NCBI RefSeq assembly: GCF_000296215.2
Contig: NZ_CP013949.1
Location: 372,001 to 436,000, forward strand
Direction: 5' to 3'
Source: Bradyrhizobium sp. CCGE-LA001
GTDB taxonomy: Bacteria > Pseudomonadota > Alphaproteobacteria > Rhizobiales > Xanthobacteraceae
Length of the DNA: 64,000 nt
Shown here: one piece after another, positions 37,432 through 46,125 of the stretch
Position numbering within the stretch: position 1 is the stretch's first letter
Layout: every line of letters starts with the position of its first letter
Program-made: the position numbers and the translations under genes
The notes under the pieces: generated by a model
The model's database searches: none
What the model was told of the DNA's origin: nothing
Seen by the model: the letters and a program-made list of their open reading frames with translations, nothing else

Positions 37432-38673
37432 ATGACTGAAATTCGTGTGCCGACGCTCGGCGAATCCGTCACCGAGGCCACTATCGGCCGCTGGTTCAAG
37501 AAGGCCGGCGATCCCGTCGCCGTCGACGAGCCCTTGGTGGAGCTCGAAACCGACAAGGTCACCATCGAAGTCCCCGCGCCCTCCGCGGGCACGCTGAGCG
37601 AGATCATCGCCGCCGATGGCGCCACCGTCGCGGTCGGCGCGCTGCTCGGCCAGATCACCGATGGTGCCGGCGCGACCAAGCCCGCTGCGGCTCCCGCCAA
37701 GCCAGCCGCTGCTCCGGCACAAGCTGCGGCTGCCGCGCCGGCCCCGGCTGCTGCGAAGGCGCCGCCCGCTGACGCGCCCCTTGCTCCGTCCGTGCGCAAG
37801 CTCTCCGCCGAGAGCGGCGTCGATGCCTCGACCGTTCCGGGCTCCGGCAAGGATGGCCGCGTCACCAAGGGCGACATGTTAGCTGCGATCGAGCGCGCGG
37901 CCTCGGCGCCGACCCCGGTCAACCAGCCCGCTGCCGCCGTGCAGGTGCGTGCGCCGTCGCCGGCCGATGACGCTGCCCGCGAAGAGCGCGTCAAGATGAC
38001 CCGCCTGCGCCAGACCATCGCCCGCCGCCTCAAGGACGTGCAGAACACCGCGGCCATGCTCACGACCTTCAACGAGGTCGACATGACCAACGTCATGGCG
38101 CTGCGGGCGCATTACAAGGACGCGTTCGAGAAGAAGCACGGCGCCAAGCTGGGCTTCATGGGATTCTTCACCAAAGCCGTCGTGCAGGCGCTGAAGGACA
38201 TTCCGGCGGTCAACGCCGAGATCGACGGCAGTGATCTGATCTACAAGAACTATTACCACATCGGCGTCGCCGTCGGCACCGACAAGGGTCTCGTCGTGCC
38301 TGTCGTCCGCGACTGCGACCACAAGTCGATCTCCGACATCGAGAAGGGCATCGCCGATTTCGGCCGCCGCGCCCGCGACGGCCAGCTCAAGATCGACGAG
38401 ATGCAGGGCGGCACCTTCACCATCACCAATGGCGGCATCTACGGCTCGCTGATGTCGACTCCGATCCTGAACGCGCCGCAGTCCGGCATCCTCGGCATGC
38501 ACAAGATCCAGGAGCGGCCGATGGTGATCGGCGGCAAGATCGAGGTCCGCCCGATGATGTATCTGGCGCTGTCCTACGATCACCGCGTCATCGACGGCAA
38601 GGAAGCCGTCACCTTCCTGGTTCGCGTCAAGGAGAGCCTGGAAGATCCGGCGCGCCTCGTGCTCGATCTCTGA
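37432..38673 (+). CDS. sucB: Dihydrolipoyllysine succinyltransferase (E2 of 2-oxoglutarate dehydrogenase)
   Basis: Core subunit that carries the succinyl group on its lipoyl arm and transfers it to CoA. In the 413-residue protein the lipoyl domain is at about 1-76 with Lys42 in ETDKVTIEV; an Ala/Pro-rich linker follows (about 80-120), then the E3-binding domain (PLAPSVRKLSAESGVD through GKDGRVTKGDML), another linker, and the catalytic domain with SYDHRVIDGKEAV (His384, Asp388). AAGGAC precedes the ATG. One lipoyl domain is usual for SucB. Followed by a small membrane-protein gene, an SDR gene and lpdA. Confidence 0.97.
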   Translation: MTEIRVPTLGESVTEATIGRWFKKAGDPVAVDEPLVELETDKVTIEVPAPSAGTLSEIIAADGATVAVGALLGQITDGAGATKPAAAPAKPAAAPAQAAAAAPAPAAAKAPPADAPLAPSVRKLSAESGVDASTVPGSGKDGRVTKGDMLAAIERAASAPTPVNQPAAAVQVRAPSPADDAAREERVKMTRLRQTIARRLKDVQNTAAMLTTFNEVDMTNVMALRAHYKDAFEKKHGAKLGFMGFFTKAVVQALKDIPAVNAEIDGSDLIYKNYYHIGVAVGTDKGLVVPVVRDCDHKSISDIEKGIADFGRRARDGQLKIDEMQGGTFTITNGGIYGSLMSTPILNAPQSGILGMHKIQERPMVIGGKIEVRPMMYLALSYDHRVIDGKEAVTFLVRVKESLEDPARLVLDL

Positions 38674-38684
38674 GGGAGGCGACG

Positions 38685-38918
38685 ATGGGGGAGCCGTCGC
38701 TTGCGCATGCGCTCATCTCCGTGGTGCCGTTCCTGCTGACCACCCTTATCTTTTTCTTCTTCGCGATTCCGATCAGTCGAAGAAAAGGTAAGGGGGTCGG
38801 CTTTGCCGCTTGGTGCCTGATTCCGTTTCTCACGCCCTTCATTCTGTTCCATCTGGTGAGCCTCACGGACAAGTCCGTGCTGGATCGCTTGGCAGCTCTT
38901 GAGGGCAAGACGTCGTAG
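38685..38918 (+). CDS. Small two-helix membrane protein
   Basis: A 77-residue protein, family unrecognised. Two hydrophobic segments are clear: HALISVVPFLLTTLIFFFFAIPI (about 8-30) and VGFAAWCLIPFLTPFILFHLV (about 38-58), separated by a basic loop SRRKGKGK-like turn, with a short acidic-basic C-terminus DRLAALEGKTS. GGGAGG lies 7 bases before the ATG and only 11 bases separate it from the sucB stop, so it is probably translated from the suc transcript. Similar small proteins occur next to sucB or lpdA in related genomes, as far as I recall; the function is unknown. Confidence 0.7.
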   Translation: MGEPSLAHALISVVPFLLTTLIFFFFAIPISRRKGKGVGFAAWCLIPFLTPFILFHLVSLTDKSVLDRLAALEGKTS

Positions 38919-38943
38919 TGCGCTCGAACTCGTAGGGATTGAT

Positions 38944-39693
38944 GTGACCGATAAAGTCGTTGTCATCACCGGCGGCAGCCGTGGCATTGGCCGCGCGACC
39001 GCGATTGCAGCGGCCGCGCGCGGCTACCGTGTCGTGGTCGGCTATGCCAGCAACAAGAAGGCGGCCGACGAGGTCGTCGCGCAGATCGAGGCCAGCAACG
39101 GCAAGGCCGTCGCGGTGAAATGCGATGTCGCCGAGGAACGCGACATCATCGACCTGTTCAAGGAAGCCGACAAGTTCGGCACCCTCGGCGCGCTCGTCAA
39201 CAATGGCGGCATCGTCGGCACCAGCGGCGTCCGCGTCGACGAGATGTCGGCCGAGCGCATCCAGCGCGTGCTGGCGGTCAACGTCACCGGCTCGATCCTT
39301 TGCGCGCGCGAAGCGGTGAAGCGGATGTCGACCAAGCATGGCGGCAAGGGTGGCGTCATCGTCAATCTGTCGTCGGTTGCGGCCAAGTTAGGTGCACCCA
39401 ACACCTATGTCGATTATGCCGCGTCCAAGGGCGCGATCGATTCCTTCACCACCGGCCTCGGCTACGAGCTCGCAAACGAAGGCATTCGCGTCGCGGGCAT
39501 TCGCCCCGGCCTGATCGACACTGAAATTCACGCTTCGGGCGGCGAGCCCGACCGGCACCACCGTCTGGCTCATATGGTGCCGATGAAGCGCGTTGGTACC
39601 GCCGACGAGATCGCCAATGCCATCCTCTGGCTGATGTCGGACGAGGCCTCCTACATCACCGCAGCCACTCTCGATGTGTCCGGCGGACGCTGA
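38944..39693 (+). CDS. SDR-family oxidoreductase
   Basis: A 249-residue classical short-chain dehydrogenase/reductase. From the GTG at 38944 (AGGGA upstream) it begins TDKVVVITGGSRGIGRATAI, giving the NAD(P)-binding GGSRGIG. The conserved NNGG, then the catalytic Ser in VNLSSVAAKLG and the YxxxK pair in YVDYAASKGA follow. The closing RVGTADEIANAILWLMSDEA and LDVSGGR are typical of glucose-dehydrogenase/3-ketoacyl-reductase-like members. The substrate is unknown. It sits between sucB and lpdA, co-directional and 58 bases before lpdA, so it may be expressed with the 2-oxoglutarate dehydrogenase genes. Confidence 0.9.
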   Translation: MTDKVVVITGGSRGIGRATAIAAAARGYRVVVGYASNKKAADEVVAQIEASNGKAVAVKCDVAEERDIIDLFKEADKFGTLGALVNNGGIVGTSGVRVDEMSAERIQRVLAVNVTGSILCAREAVKRMSTKHGGKGGVIVNLSSVAAKLGAPNTYVDYAASKGAIDSFTTGLGYELANEGIRVAGIRPGLIDTEIHASGGEPDRHHRLAHMVPMKRVGTADEIANAILWLMSDEASYITAATLDVSGGR

Positions 39694-39750
39694 CGCACCG
39701 GCGGACGCTGACACATCCTCATCACGCCTAACCTCACGGGACTTTCTCTC

Positions 39751-41151
39751 ATGGCTACCTACGATCTCGTCGTCATCGGCACCGGACCGGGCGGTTATGT
39801 CTGCGCGGTGCGCGCAGCCCAGCTCGGCATGAAAGTCGCCGTGGTCGAAAAGAACGCAACCCTCGGCGGCACTTGCCTCAATGTCGGCTGCATGCCGTCG
39901 AAGGCGCTGCTGCACGCCTCCGAGATGTTCGAGGAAGCCGGTCATTCCTTCGCCAAGATGGGCGTGAGCGTGTCCGCGCCGAAGCTCGAACTGCCGGCGA
40001 TGATGAACTTCAAGCAGCAGGGCATCGACGGCAACGTCAAGGGCGTCGAGTTCCTGATGAAGAAGAACAAGATCGACGTGCTCAAGGGCACCGGCAAGAT
40101 CCTGGGCGCCGGCAAGGTCGAAGTCTCCGCCGACGGCAAGTCGCAGGTGGTCGAGACCAAGAACATCGTCATCGCTACCGGCTCCGACATCGCGCGCCTC
40201 AAGGGCATCGAGATCGACGAGAAGCGTGTCGTGTCGTCGACCGGCGCGCTGTCGCTGGACAAGGTCCCCGGCAAGCTGCTGATCGTCGGCGCCGGCGTGA
40301 TCGGTCTCGAACTCGGCTCGGTGTGGAAGCGCCTCGGCGCCGAAGTCGTCGTGGTCGAATTCCTCGACCGCATCCTGCCCGGCATGGACGGCGAGATCGC
40401 CAAGCAATTCCAGCGCATCCTTGAGAAACAAGGCTTTGCGTTCAAGCTCGGCGCCAAGGTCACCGGCGTCGACACCTCCGGCAAGACGCTGAAGGCGACG
40501 GTCGAGCCCGCCGCCGGCGGCACGGCGGAGACATTGGAAGCCGACGTCGTCCTCGTCTGCATCGGCCGCGTGCCCTACACCGACGGGCTCGGGTTGAAGG
40601 AAGCCGGCGTTGCGCTCGACGCGCGTGGTCGCGTGCAGATCGATCCGCATTTCGCCACCAGCCTGAAGGGCGTCTATGCCATCGGCGACGTCGTTGCAGG
40701 CCCTATGCTTGCGCACAAGGCCGAGGACGAAGGCGTTGCAGTCGCCGAGATCATCGCGGGACAAGCTGGCCACGTGAATTACGATGTCATTCCAGGCGTC
40801 GTGTATACCACGCCGGAAGTCTCCTCCGTCGGCAAGACCGAGGAGGAACTCAAGCAGGCGGGTGTGGCTTACACGGTCGGAAAGTTTCCGTTCACCGCCA
40901 ATGGCCGTTCCAAGGTCAACCAGACCACTGACGGCTTCGTGAAGATTCTCGCGGATGCGAAGACCGATCGCGTGCTCGGCGTGCACATTATCGGCCGCGA
41001 AGCCGGCGAAATGATCCACGAAGCTTGCGTTCTCATGGAGTTTGGCGGCAGTGCGGAAGATCTCGCGCGCACCTGCCACGCGCATCCGACCCGCTCGGAA
41101 GCCGTCAAGGAAGCCGCGCTTGCGGTGGGCAAGCGGGCCATCCATATGTAA
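39751..41151 (+). CDS. lpdA: Dihydrolipoamide dehydrogenase (E3)
   Basis: FAD enzyme that reoxidises the lipoyl arm of SucB and reduces NAD. The 466-residue product has the FAD-binding GTGPGGYVCAVRAAQLG, the redox disulfide in GGTCLNVGCMPSKALLHAS (C42 and C47), the NAD-binding GAGVIGLELGSVWKRLG, the second FAD contact GVYAIGDVVAGPMLAHKAEDEG, and the catalytic HAHPTRSEAVKE at the C-terminus. It completes the E1-E2-E3 set of the 2-oxoglutarate dehydrogenase in this cluster. No lipoyl domain is fused to it. Confidence 0.97.
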   Translation: MATYDLVVIGTGPGGYVCAVRAAQLGMKVAVVEKNATLGGTCLNVGCMPSKALLHASEMFEEAGHSFAKMGVSVSAPKLELPAMMNFKQQGIDGNVKGVEFLMKKNKIDVLKGTGKILGAGKVEVSADGKSQVVETKNIVIATGSDIARLKGIEIDEKRVVSSTGALSLDKVPGKLLIVGAGVIGLELGSVWKRLGAEVVVVEFLDRILPGMDGEIAKQFQRILEKQGFAFKLGAKVTGVDTSGKTLKATVEPAAGGTAETLEADVVLVCIGRVPYTDGLGLKEAGVALDARGRVQIDPHFATSLKGVYAIGDVVAGPMLAHKAEDEGVAVAEIIAGQAGHVNYDVIPGVVYTTPEVSSVGKTEEELKQAGVAYTVGKFPFTANGRSKVNQTTDGFVKILADAKTDRVLGVHIIGREAGEMIHEACVLMEFGGSAEDLARTCHAHPTRSEAVKEAALAVGKRAIHM

Positions 41152-41185
41152 CGACGCGCCCAGCACGGAAGCGGACGGGAAACAT

Positions 41186-41716
41186 ATGCTGCGCCGCCTT
41201 CTTCAACCACTCTGGGTCCTGCTGGCGATCGTCTTCCTGATCGAAGCCTGGCTGTGGGACCATCTCGAGCCGATCGTTGCCAAGGTCGTCGCAGCCATCC
41301 CGCTGGCGCGCTTCAAGCAATGGCTGACGGAGCGCGTCGATTCGCTGTCGCCGGCCATGACGCTGCTTGTGTTCGCGGTCCCGGTCATTCCGCTGTTTCC
41401 GCTCAAGCTCGTCGGCCTGTGGCTGCTCGCGCACGAATACTGGACCGGTGCGTTCTTTACGATCGTGTTCGGTAAGCTGGTCGGCGTCGGCGTCACCGCC
41501 TTCGTGTTCGACGTGACGCGCGCCAAGCTGCTGGAGATGCGTTGGTTCGAGCGGATCTATGATCTGGTGCTGAAGGTGCGCGCCAAGGCTGCCGCGCTGG
41601 TCGACCCGATCAAGCGGCGCATCCGGGAGCTGATCGCTGGGGACGGCGAAGGCTGGTCGTCACGCACGCTGCGTCTGATCCAGCGCTTCAGGAAGAGCGT
41701 GCACCAGGCGCGGTAG
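41186..41716 (+). CDS. Membrane protein of unknown function downstream of lpdA
   Basis: A 176-residue inner-membrane protein that I cannot place in a named family. From the ATG at 41186 (GGACGGGA upstream) there is a first helix (LLQPLWVLLAIVFLIEAWLW), an amphipathic stretch (IPLARFKQWLTERVDSLSP), two more helices (MTLLVFAVPVIPLFPLKLVGLWLLA and WTGAFFTIVFGKLVGVGVTAFVF) and a long, strongly basic C-terminal helix (residues 118-176) likely in the cytoplasm. It is 34 bases after lpdA and co-directional, so it may share that transcript. No catalytic motif is visible. Confidence 0.75.
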   Translation: MLRRLLQPLWVLLAIVFLIEAWLWDHLEPIVAKVVAAIPLARFKQWLTERVDSLSPAMTLLVFAVPVIPLFPLKLVGLWLLAHEYWTGAFFTIVFGKLVGVGVTAFVFDVTRAKLLEMRWFERIYDLVLKVRAKAAALVDPIKRRIRELIAGDGEGWSSRTLRLIQRFRKSVHQAR

Positions 41717-41754
41717 TCCCGCCGCTTGTACACTGTCATCGCCTCATACTCGCT

Positions 41755-41858
41755 GTCATTGCCCGCGAAGGCGGGCAATCCAGTATTCGAGAGGCAGCGA
41801 GGCTGGAACCGAGGTGTCGCGGCGTACTGGATGCCCCGCCTTCGCGGGGCATGACACT
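41755..41858. repeat. Palindromic repeat between convergent genes
   Basis: TGTCATTGCCCGCGAAGGCG with CAATCCAGTATTC on the left, and GCGTACTGGATGCCCCGCC with TTCGCGGGGCATGACACTG on the right. Same family as 22127-22258 and 37269-37391, but with a different central segment. Confidence 0.78.
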
Positions 41859-41894
41859 GTCTGTGTGGCGGACGCGGGTTTGTCCGCATCACCC

Positions 41895-42485
41895 TCAATG
41901 CAAATGCAACAGATGCGGCCACCACAGGCCGAGCGCGGTCATGATCAGGCCGGCGACCGTCAGCACGCCGCTGACATAGGCGAGCGCCAGCATACCGGTG
42001 ATGATGGTCGCCGACGCCAGCACGATGCCGATCTGGAAGGCGGCCGAGGCCAGCTCGAAATGATGGTATTTCGCGGTCGCCTCGTCGCGCGCGTGCTCGG
42101 CGTGCTTGGCCTTGTCCGCGAGCTGCTCGGTGCCTTCGCCGGTCTCGGGCTCGGAGCGGTAGCGCTGCGCGGTCTTGGTCCAGTCGTCGACCTGCTTCTG
42201 CACCGCCGCCTTCATGGCGTCGTCGCTCGTGCCGCCCAACGTCAGCTTGCCCTGCTCGGCCGCGGTCAGCACCACGGTGCGGCGGATGCTCTTGGCCTGG
42301 AAGAACGCCCAGAGATTGGCAGCCTCGACGTTCTTGCTGATCGATTCGGTCTGGGCACCTTTGCCGAGCGTCTCCGAGATCGCCAGAAATAGCGCCAGAA
42401 CGGCAATCAGAAGCGCGATCTTCTTGTTCGAGCCGGACGCGTGTTCGGCGTGCTCGGCATGCTCCATGCTTTCATGTGCGCTCAT
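41895..42485 (-). CDS. DUF4337 domain-containing membrane protein
   Basis: A 196-residue protein. After a His/Glu-rich N-terminus (SMEHAEHAEHAS) there is one helix (KIALLIAVLALFLAISETLG), then a soluble, partly coiled middle with SISKNVEAANLWAFFQAKSIRRT, the signature of DUF4337, and two C-terminal helices (FELASAAFQIGIVLASATIITGM and LAYVSGVLTVAGLIMTALGLW). The function is unknown. I start it at the ATG at 42485; the frame is open to 42551, but the upstream part has no membrane or domain features. Single gene, minus strand. Confidence 0.85.
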   Translation of the reverse strand: MSAHESMEHAEHAEHASGSNKKIALLIAVLALFLAISETLGKGAQTESISKNVEAANLWAFFQAKSIRRTVVLTAAEQGKLTLGGTSDDAMKAAVQKQVDDWTKTAQRYRSEPETGEGTEQLADKAKHAEHARDEATAKYHHFELASAAFQIGIVLASATIITGMLALAYVSGVLTVAGLIMTALGLWWPHLLHLH

Positions 42486-42586
42486 GATTTCCCTCTTGGT
42501 CGGTTCCGCAACGATTGACCGAACCGCGGCTGCCGCGCAAGAGGCACACACGTTGTGACAGCTTCATGTCAGGATTCAGCGGCTAT

Positions 42587-43552
42587 TCAACGCCGCGGAT
42601 GCGCGCTCGCATACACTTCGAGCAACCGCTCGGAATCGATGCCGGTATAGACCTGCGTGGTCGAGAGCGAGGAATGGCCGAGCAGCTCCTGGATCGCGCG
42701 CAAATCGCCGCCGCGCGAGAGCAGATGCGTGGCGAAGGAATGACGAAGCGCGTGCGGCGTGGCGCTGTCGGGGAGGCCGAGGGCACCGCGCAGCCGCTCC
42801 ATCGCGAGCTGAATGATGCGCGGGCTCAAGGGGCCGCCGCGCGCGCCGACGAAGATGGGCCCATCCGCGGGCAGCGGATACGGACACATCGCAACGTACT
42901 CCTGCACCAGCTCCAGCACGTTCTGGAGCACAGGCACCATGCGCGCCTTGTTGCCCTTGCCGGTCACGATCAGCACGTCGCCTTCGCCGGGCCGCGGGAC
43001 CTCGCGCCGCTTCAGGCCGAGCGCTTCGGAGATGCGCAGGCCCGAGCCATACAGCAGCGCCATCACCGCGGCGTCGCGCGCCAGGATCCAGGTCTCGCGT
43101 TCCTCGCCGGCGCGCTCGTCGGCATCGGCAAGGCGTTTGGCTGATGCCATCGGCAACGGCTTCGGCAGCGACTTGGCAACCTTGGGCGCGCGGATCGCGG
43201 AGAGCGCGCCGACCTTGCCTTTGCCCTCCCGCTCCAGAAATCGTCCGAATGATCGTAAGCCGGCCAGCGCGCGCATCAGGCTGCGGCCGGCAATGTCGTC
43301 GGCCCTGCGCATCGCCATGAAGGCGCGCACGTCGGTCGCCTCCAGCGCCGCGAACCGTGCCAGCGTCACGCGCTCGCCCCAATGGCTGCAAAGGAAATCC
43401 AGGCATTGCCGCAGGTCGCGGCCATAGGCCTCCAGCGTCTTCGGCGACAGCCGCCGCTCGGCGCCGAGATGCGACAGCCAGCGCGCCATCTCCTGCGCAA
43501 TCGAGGGATCGGCGCTGGCGAGCTCGATGTGAGGTGCGGCGGCTTTGCTCAT
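42587..43552 (-). CDS. xerC: Site-specific tyrosine recombinase XerC
   Basis: Works with XerD at dif to resolve chromosome dimers at the division septum. The 321-residue protein has the N-terminal SAM-like domain (LSHLGAERRLSPKTLEAYGRDL) and the catalytic domain with Arg in YGSGLRISEALGL, the Lys in TGKGNKARMVP, HALRHSFATHLLSRGGDL (His and Arg), LGHSSLSTTQVYTGID with the nucleophilic Tyr. Its location directly upstream of priA on the opposite strand is a conserved alphaproteobacterial neighbourhood and separates it from phage integrases of the same family. XerC is favoured over XerD on that context. Confidence 0.93.
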   Translation of the reverse strand: MSKAAAPHIELASADPSIAQEMARWLSHLGAERRLSPKTLEAYGRDLRQCLDFLCSHWGERVTLARFAALEATDVRAFMAMRRADDIAGRSLMRALAGLRSFGRFLEREGKGKVGALSAIRAPKVAKSLPKPLPMASAKRLADADERAGEERETWILARDAAVMALLYGSGLRISEALGLKRREVPRPGEGDVLIVTGKGNKARMVPVLQNVLELVQEYVAMCPYPLPADGPIFVGARGGPLSPRIIQLAMERLRGALGLPDSATPHALRHSFATHLLSRGGDLRAIQELLGHSSLSTTQVYTGIDSERLLEVYASAHPRR

Positions 43553-43675
43553 GCGCTCTGGACGGATTGATTCCGCTCAGTATATCGCATCACACCCGTT
43601 TACTGTTCGCTAAGGCCGCCCCGGGGCGCTAGCCTTGACACGCCAGGTTCCGATTCTCCCTTCCAAAGACTGTTG

Positions 43676-45886
43676 ATGGACCATTCGTCGCGCAGCACGA
43701 CCCCTTCCGCCAACGCGACCCGCATGGTCGACGTGCTGGTGCCGATCGCGCTCGACCAGACCTATTCCTACAAGATCCCGCGCGGCATGGAGCTCAAGGC
43801 CGGCGATCTCGTCGGCGTGCCGCTCGGCCCCCGCGAGGTGCTGGCCGTGGTCTGGGGCGAGAACGCCAATCCCGATCCGCGCCTGCACAACCGCCTCAAG
43901 GAGGTCAGCGAGAAGCTCGACGTCCCGCCGCTCAAGCCCGAGCTGCGTTCGGTGGTGGACTGGGTCGCCAATTACACGCTGAGCCCGCGCGGCATGGTGC
44001 TGCGCATGTGCCTGCGCATGGGCGACAATCTCGGGCCCGAGCGGGTCCGTCCTGGCGTGCGCCTGGTCGGCGATCCCCCCAAGCGCCTGACACCGGCGCG
44101 CCAGCGCGTGATCGCGGTGCTGTCGGACCGGCTGCTGCACGGCAAGTCCGAGGCCGCCAAGGAGGCCGGCGTCTCCACGGGCGTGATCGACGGCCTCGTC
44201 GACGAGGGCACGCTCACGGTCGAGGCGATGCCGCCGCCGGCGCCGCCGCCCGCCCCCGATCCGGAGTTCGGTCGCCCGGATTTTTCGCCGCTGCAACGTG
44301 CCGGCGTCGATGCGATGCGCGCGCTCGCGGCCAACGGCACCTTCCACGTCGCGCTGCTCGACGGCGTCACCGGCTCGGGCAAGACCGAGGTCTATTTCGA
44401 GGCCGTTGCGGAAACGATCCGCCGCGGCAAGCAATCGCTGATCCTGATGCCGGAGATCGCGCTGACCGGCCAGTTCCTCGACCGTTTCGCGCAACGTTTC
44501 GGCGTGCGGCCGATCGAGTGGCATTCGGAGCTGACGCCGCGCACCCGCGCGCGCAACTGGGCGGCGATCTCAACAGGCACCGCGCCCGTCGTCGTCGGCG
44601 CGCGCTCGGCGCTGTTTCTCCCTTACGCCAATCTCGGCCTCATCGTGGTCGATGAGGAGCACGATCAGGCCTACAAGCAGGACGAGGGCGTGCATTATCA
44701 CGCCCGCGACATGGCAGTGGTGCGCGCGCATATCGCCAAGATTCCGATCGTGCTGGCCTCCGCCACGCCCTCGGTCGAATCCGAGGTCAATGCGCGCAAG
44801 AACCGCTATCAGCGCATTGCGCTGCCCTCGCGGTTCGGCGGCCAGCACATGCCGCATATCGAGGCGATCGATCTGCGCCGCGAGCCGCCCGCGCGCGGCC
44901 GCTTCATCTCGCCGCGGCTTGCGGGCGAGATCAAGACTGCGATCGAGCGGCGCGAGCAGGCGCTATTGTTCCTCAATCGCCGCGGCTATGCGCCGCTGAC
45001 CCTGTGCCGCGCCTGCGGCCATCGCTTTGCCTGCACCATCTGCGATGCCTGGCTGGTCGATCATCGCTTTCGCCAGCGCCTCGTCTGTCATCATTGCGGC
45101 TTCTCGATGCCGCGCCCGCATCTCTGCCCGCACTGCTCGGCGGAGGAATCGCTGGTCGCGGTCGGGCCCGGCGTCGAACGCCTGCAGGAGGAGGCGGCGG
45201 CGCTGTTCCCGGAGGCGCGCACCATGGTGCTGTCGAGCGATCTCATCACCTCGGTCGAGACGATGCGAAGCGAGCTTGCCGAAATCGCGGAGGGCCGGGT
45301 CGACATCATCATCGGCACGCAGCTGGTCGCCAAGGGCCACAATTTTCCGCGGCTCAATCTGGTCGGCGTGGTCGACGCGGATCTCGGCCTTAGCAACGGC
45401 GACCCGCGCGCGGCGGAGCGCACCTGGCAATTGCTCAACCAGGTGATCGGCCGCGCCGGGCGCGAGCAGGGCCGCGGCGTCGGCTATCTCCAGACCCATC
45501 AGCCCGACCATCCCGTGATGAAGGCGCTGATCGCCTGCGACCGCGAGGCTTTCTATGACAGCGAGATCGATCTGCGCGAGAAGACGCTCTATCCGCCGTT
45601 CGGCCGGCTCGCGAGCCTGATCATCTCCGCCGGCGATCGCCCGACCGCGGAAGGTTTCGGCCGTAAGCTGGTGACGCTGGCGCCGCGCGACGAGCGCGTG
45701 GTGGTGCTCGGCCCGGCAGAGGCGCCGCTCGCGGTGATCAAGGGCCGCTACCGCTTTCGCATCCTGGTCAAATCGGCGCGCGGCTTCGATCTGTCCGAGT
45801 ACTTGCGCAACTGGCTCGCGGCGTGCCCGAAGACCACGGGCAATCTGAAGCTCGAAGTGGACGTCGATCCGCAGAGCTTCTTGTAG
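43676..45886 (+). CDS. priA: Primosomal protein N' (replication restart helicase PriA)
   Basis: Restarts stalled replication forks by loading DnaB away from oriC. The 736-residue helicase (start at the ATG at 43676; the TTG just before it is not needed) has the N-terminal DNA-binding domain VDVLVPIALDQTYSYKIP, Walker A GVTGSGKTEVY, DEEHDQAYKQDEG, and the zinc-binding cysteines in CRACGHRFACTICDAW, CHHCGFSMPRPHLCPHC. TQLVAKGHNFPRLNLVGV and QVIGRAGREQG are helicase motifs V and VI. Divergent from xerC. The family assignment is secure. Confidence 0.96.
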   Translation: MDHSSRSTTPSANATRMVDVLVPIALDQTYSYKIPRGMELKAGDLVGVPLGPREVLAVVWGENANPDPRLHNRLKEVSEKLDVPPLKPELRSVVDWVANYTLSPRGMVLRMCLRMGDNLGPERVRPGVRLVGDPPKRLTPARQRVIAVLSDRLLHGKSEAAKEAGVSTGVIDGLVDEGTLTVEAMPPPAPPPAPDPEFGRPDFSPLQRAGVDAMRALAANGTFHVALLDGVTGSGKTEVYFEAVAETIRRGKQSLILMPEIALTGQFLDRFAQRFGVRPIEWHSELTPRTRARNWAAISTGTAPVVVGARSALFLPYANLGLIVVDEEHDQAYKQDEGVHYHARDMAVVRAHIAKIPIVLASATPSVESEVNARKNRYQRIALPSRFGGQHMPHIEAIDLRREPPARGRFISPRLAGEIKTAIERREQALLFLNRRGYAPLTLCRACGHRFACTICDAWLVDHRFRQRLVCHHCGFSMPRPHLCPHCSAEESLVAVGPGVERLQEEAAALFPEARTMVLSSDLITSVETMRSELAEIAEGRVDIIIGTQLVAKGHNFPRLNLVGVVDADLGLSNGDPRAAERTWQLLNQVIGRAGREQGRGVGYLQTHQPDHPVMKALIACDREAFYDSEIDLREKTLYPPFGRLASLIISAGDRPTAEGFGRKLVTLAPRDERVVVLGPAEAPLAVIKGRYRFRILVKSARGFDLSEYLRNWLAACPKTTGNLKLEVDVDPQSFL

Positions 45887-45931
45887 GGTTGCGCACACTC
45901 TCTCCACGCAATGACGGAGCCAAACAACGCC

Positions 45932-46023
45932 TGTAGCCCGGATGGAGCGAAGCGCAATCCGGGGCAAGTCGATCCGCGCACGAAGATCCCGAATTACGCT
46001 TCGCTCCATCCGGTCTACGAAAC
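45932..46023. repeat. Palindromic repeat (TAGCCCGGATGGAGCGAAGCG family)
   Basis: TGTAGCCCGGATGGAGCGAAG and TTCGCTCCATCCGGTCTACG are inverted copies of about 18 bases, around a 40-base centre with AATCCGGGGC. Same family as 21441-21525. Located between convergent priA and the RlpA-like gene. Confidence 0.75.
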
Positions 46024-46031
46024 GGCCGAAC

Positions 46032-46065
46032 AAAAAAAGCCCGCGGTCCCCCAAGACCGCGGGCT
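46032..46065 (-). terminator. Intrinsic terminator of the RlpA-like gene
   Basis: AGCCCGCGGTC and GACCGCGGGCT make an 11-bp stem with a 6-base loop; on the minus strand it is followed by seven T residues. The plus strand has only TTGCTT after it, so it may also slow transcription from priA. Confidence 0.85.
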
Positions 46066-46125
46066 TGCTTCATGCGCGCATCAAACTGATGAAAACTGCG
46101 CGAAGGAAGGCGCTGGAAGAGCGCC

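Noticed and set aside
42587..43552. Tyrosine recombinase as a possible phage or island integrase
   Set aside because: Position next to priA and housekeeping neighbours, normal XerC length and no att-like repeats or cargo genes nearby.
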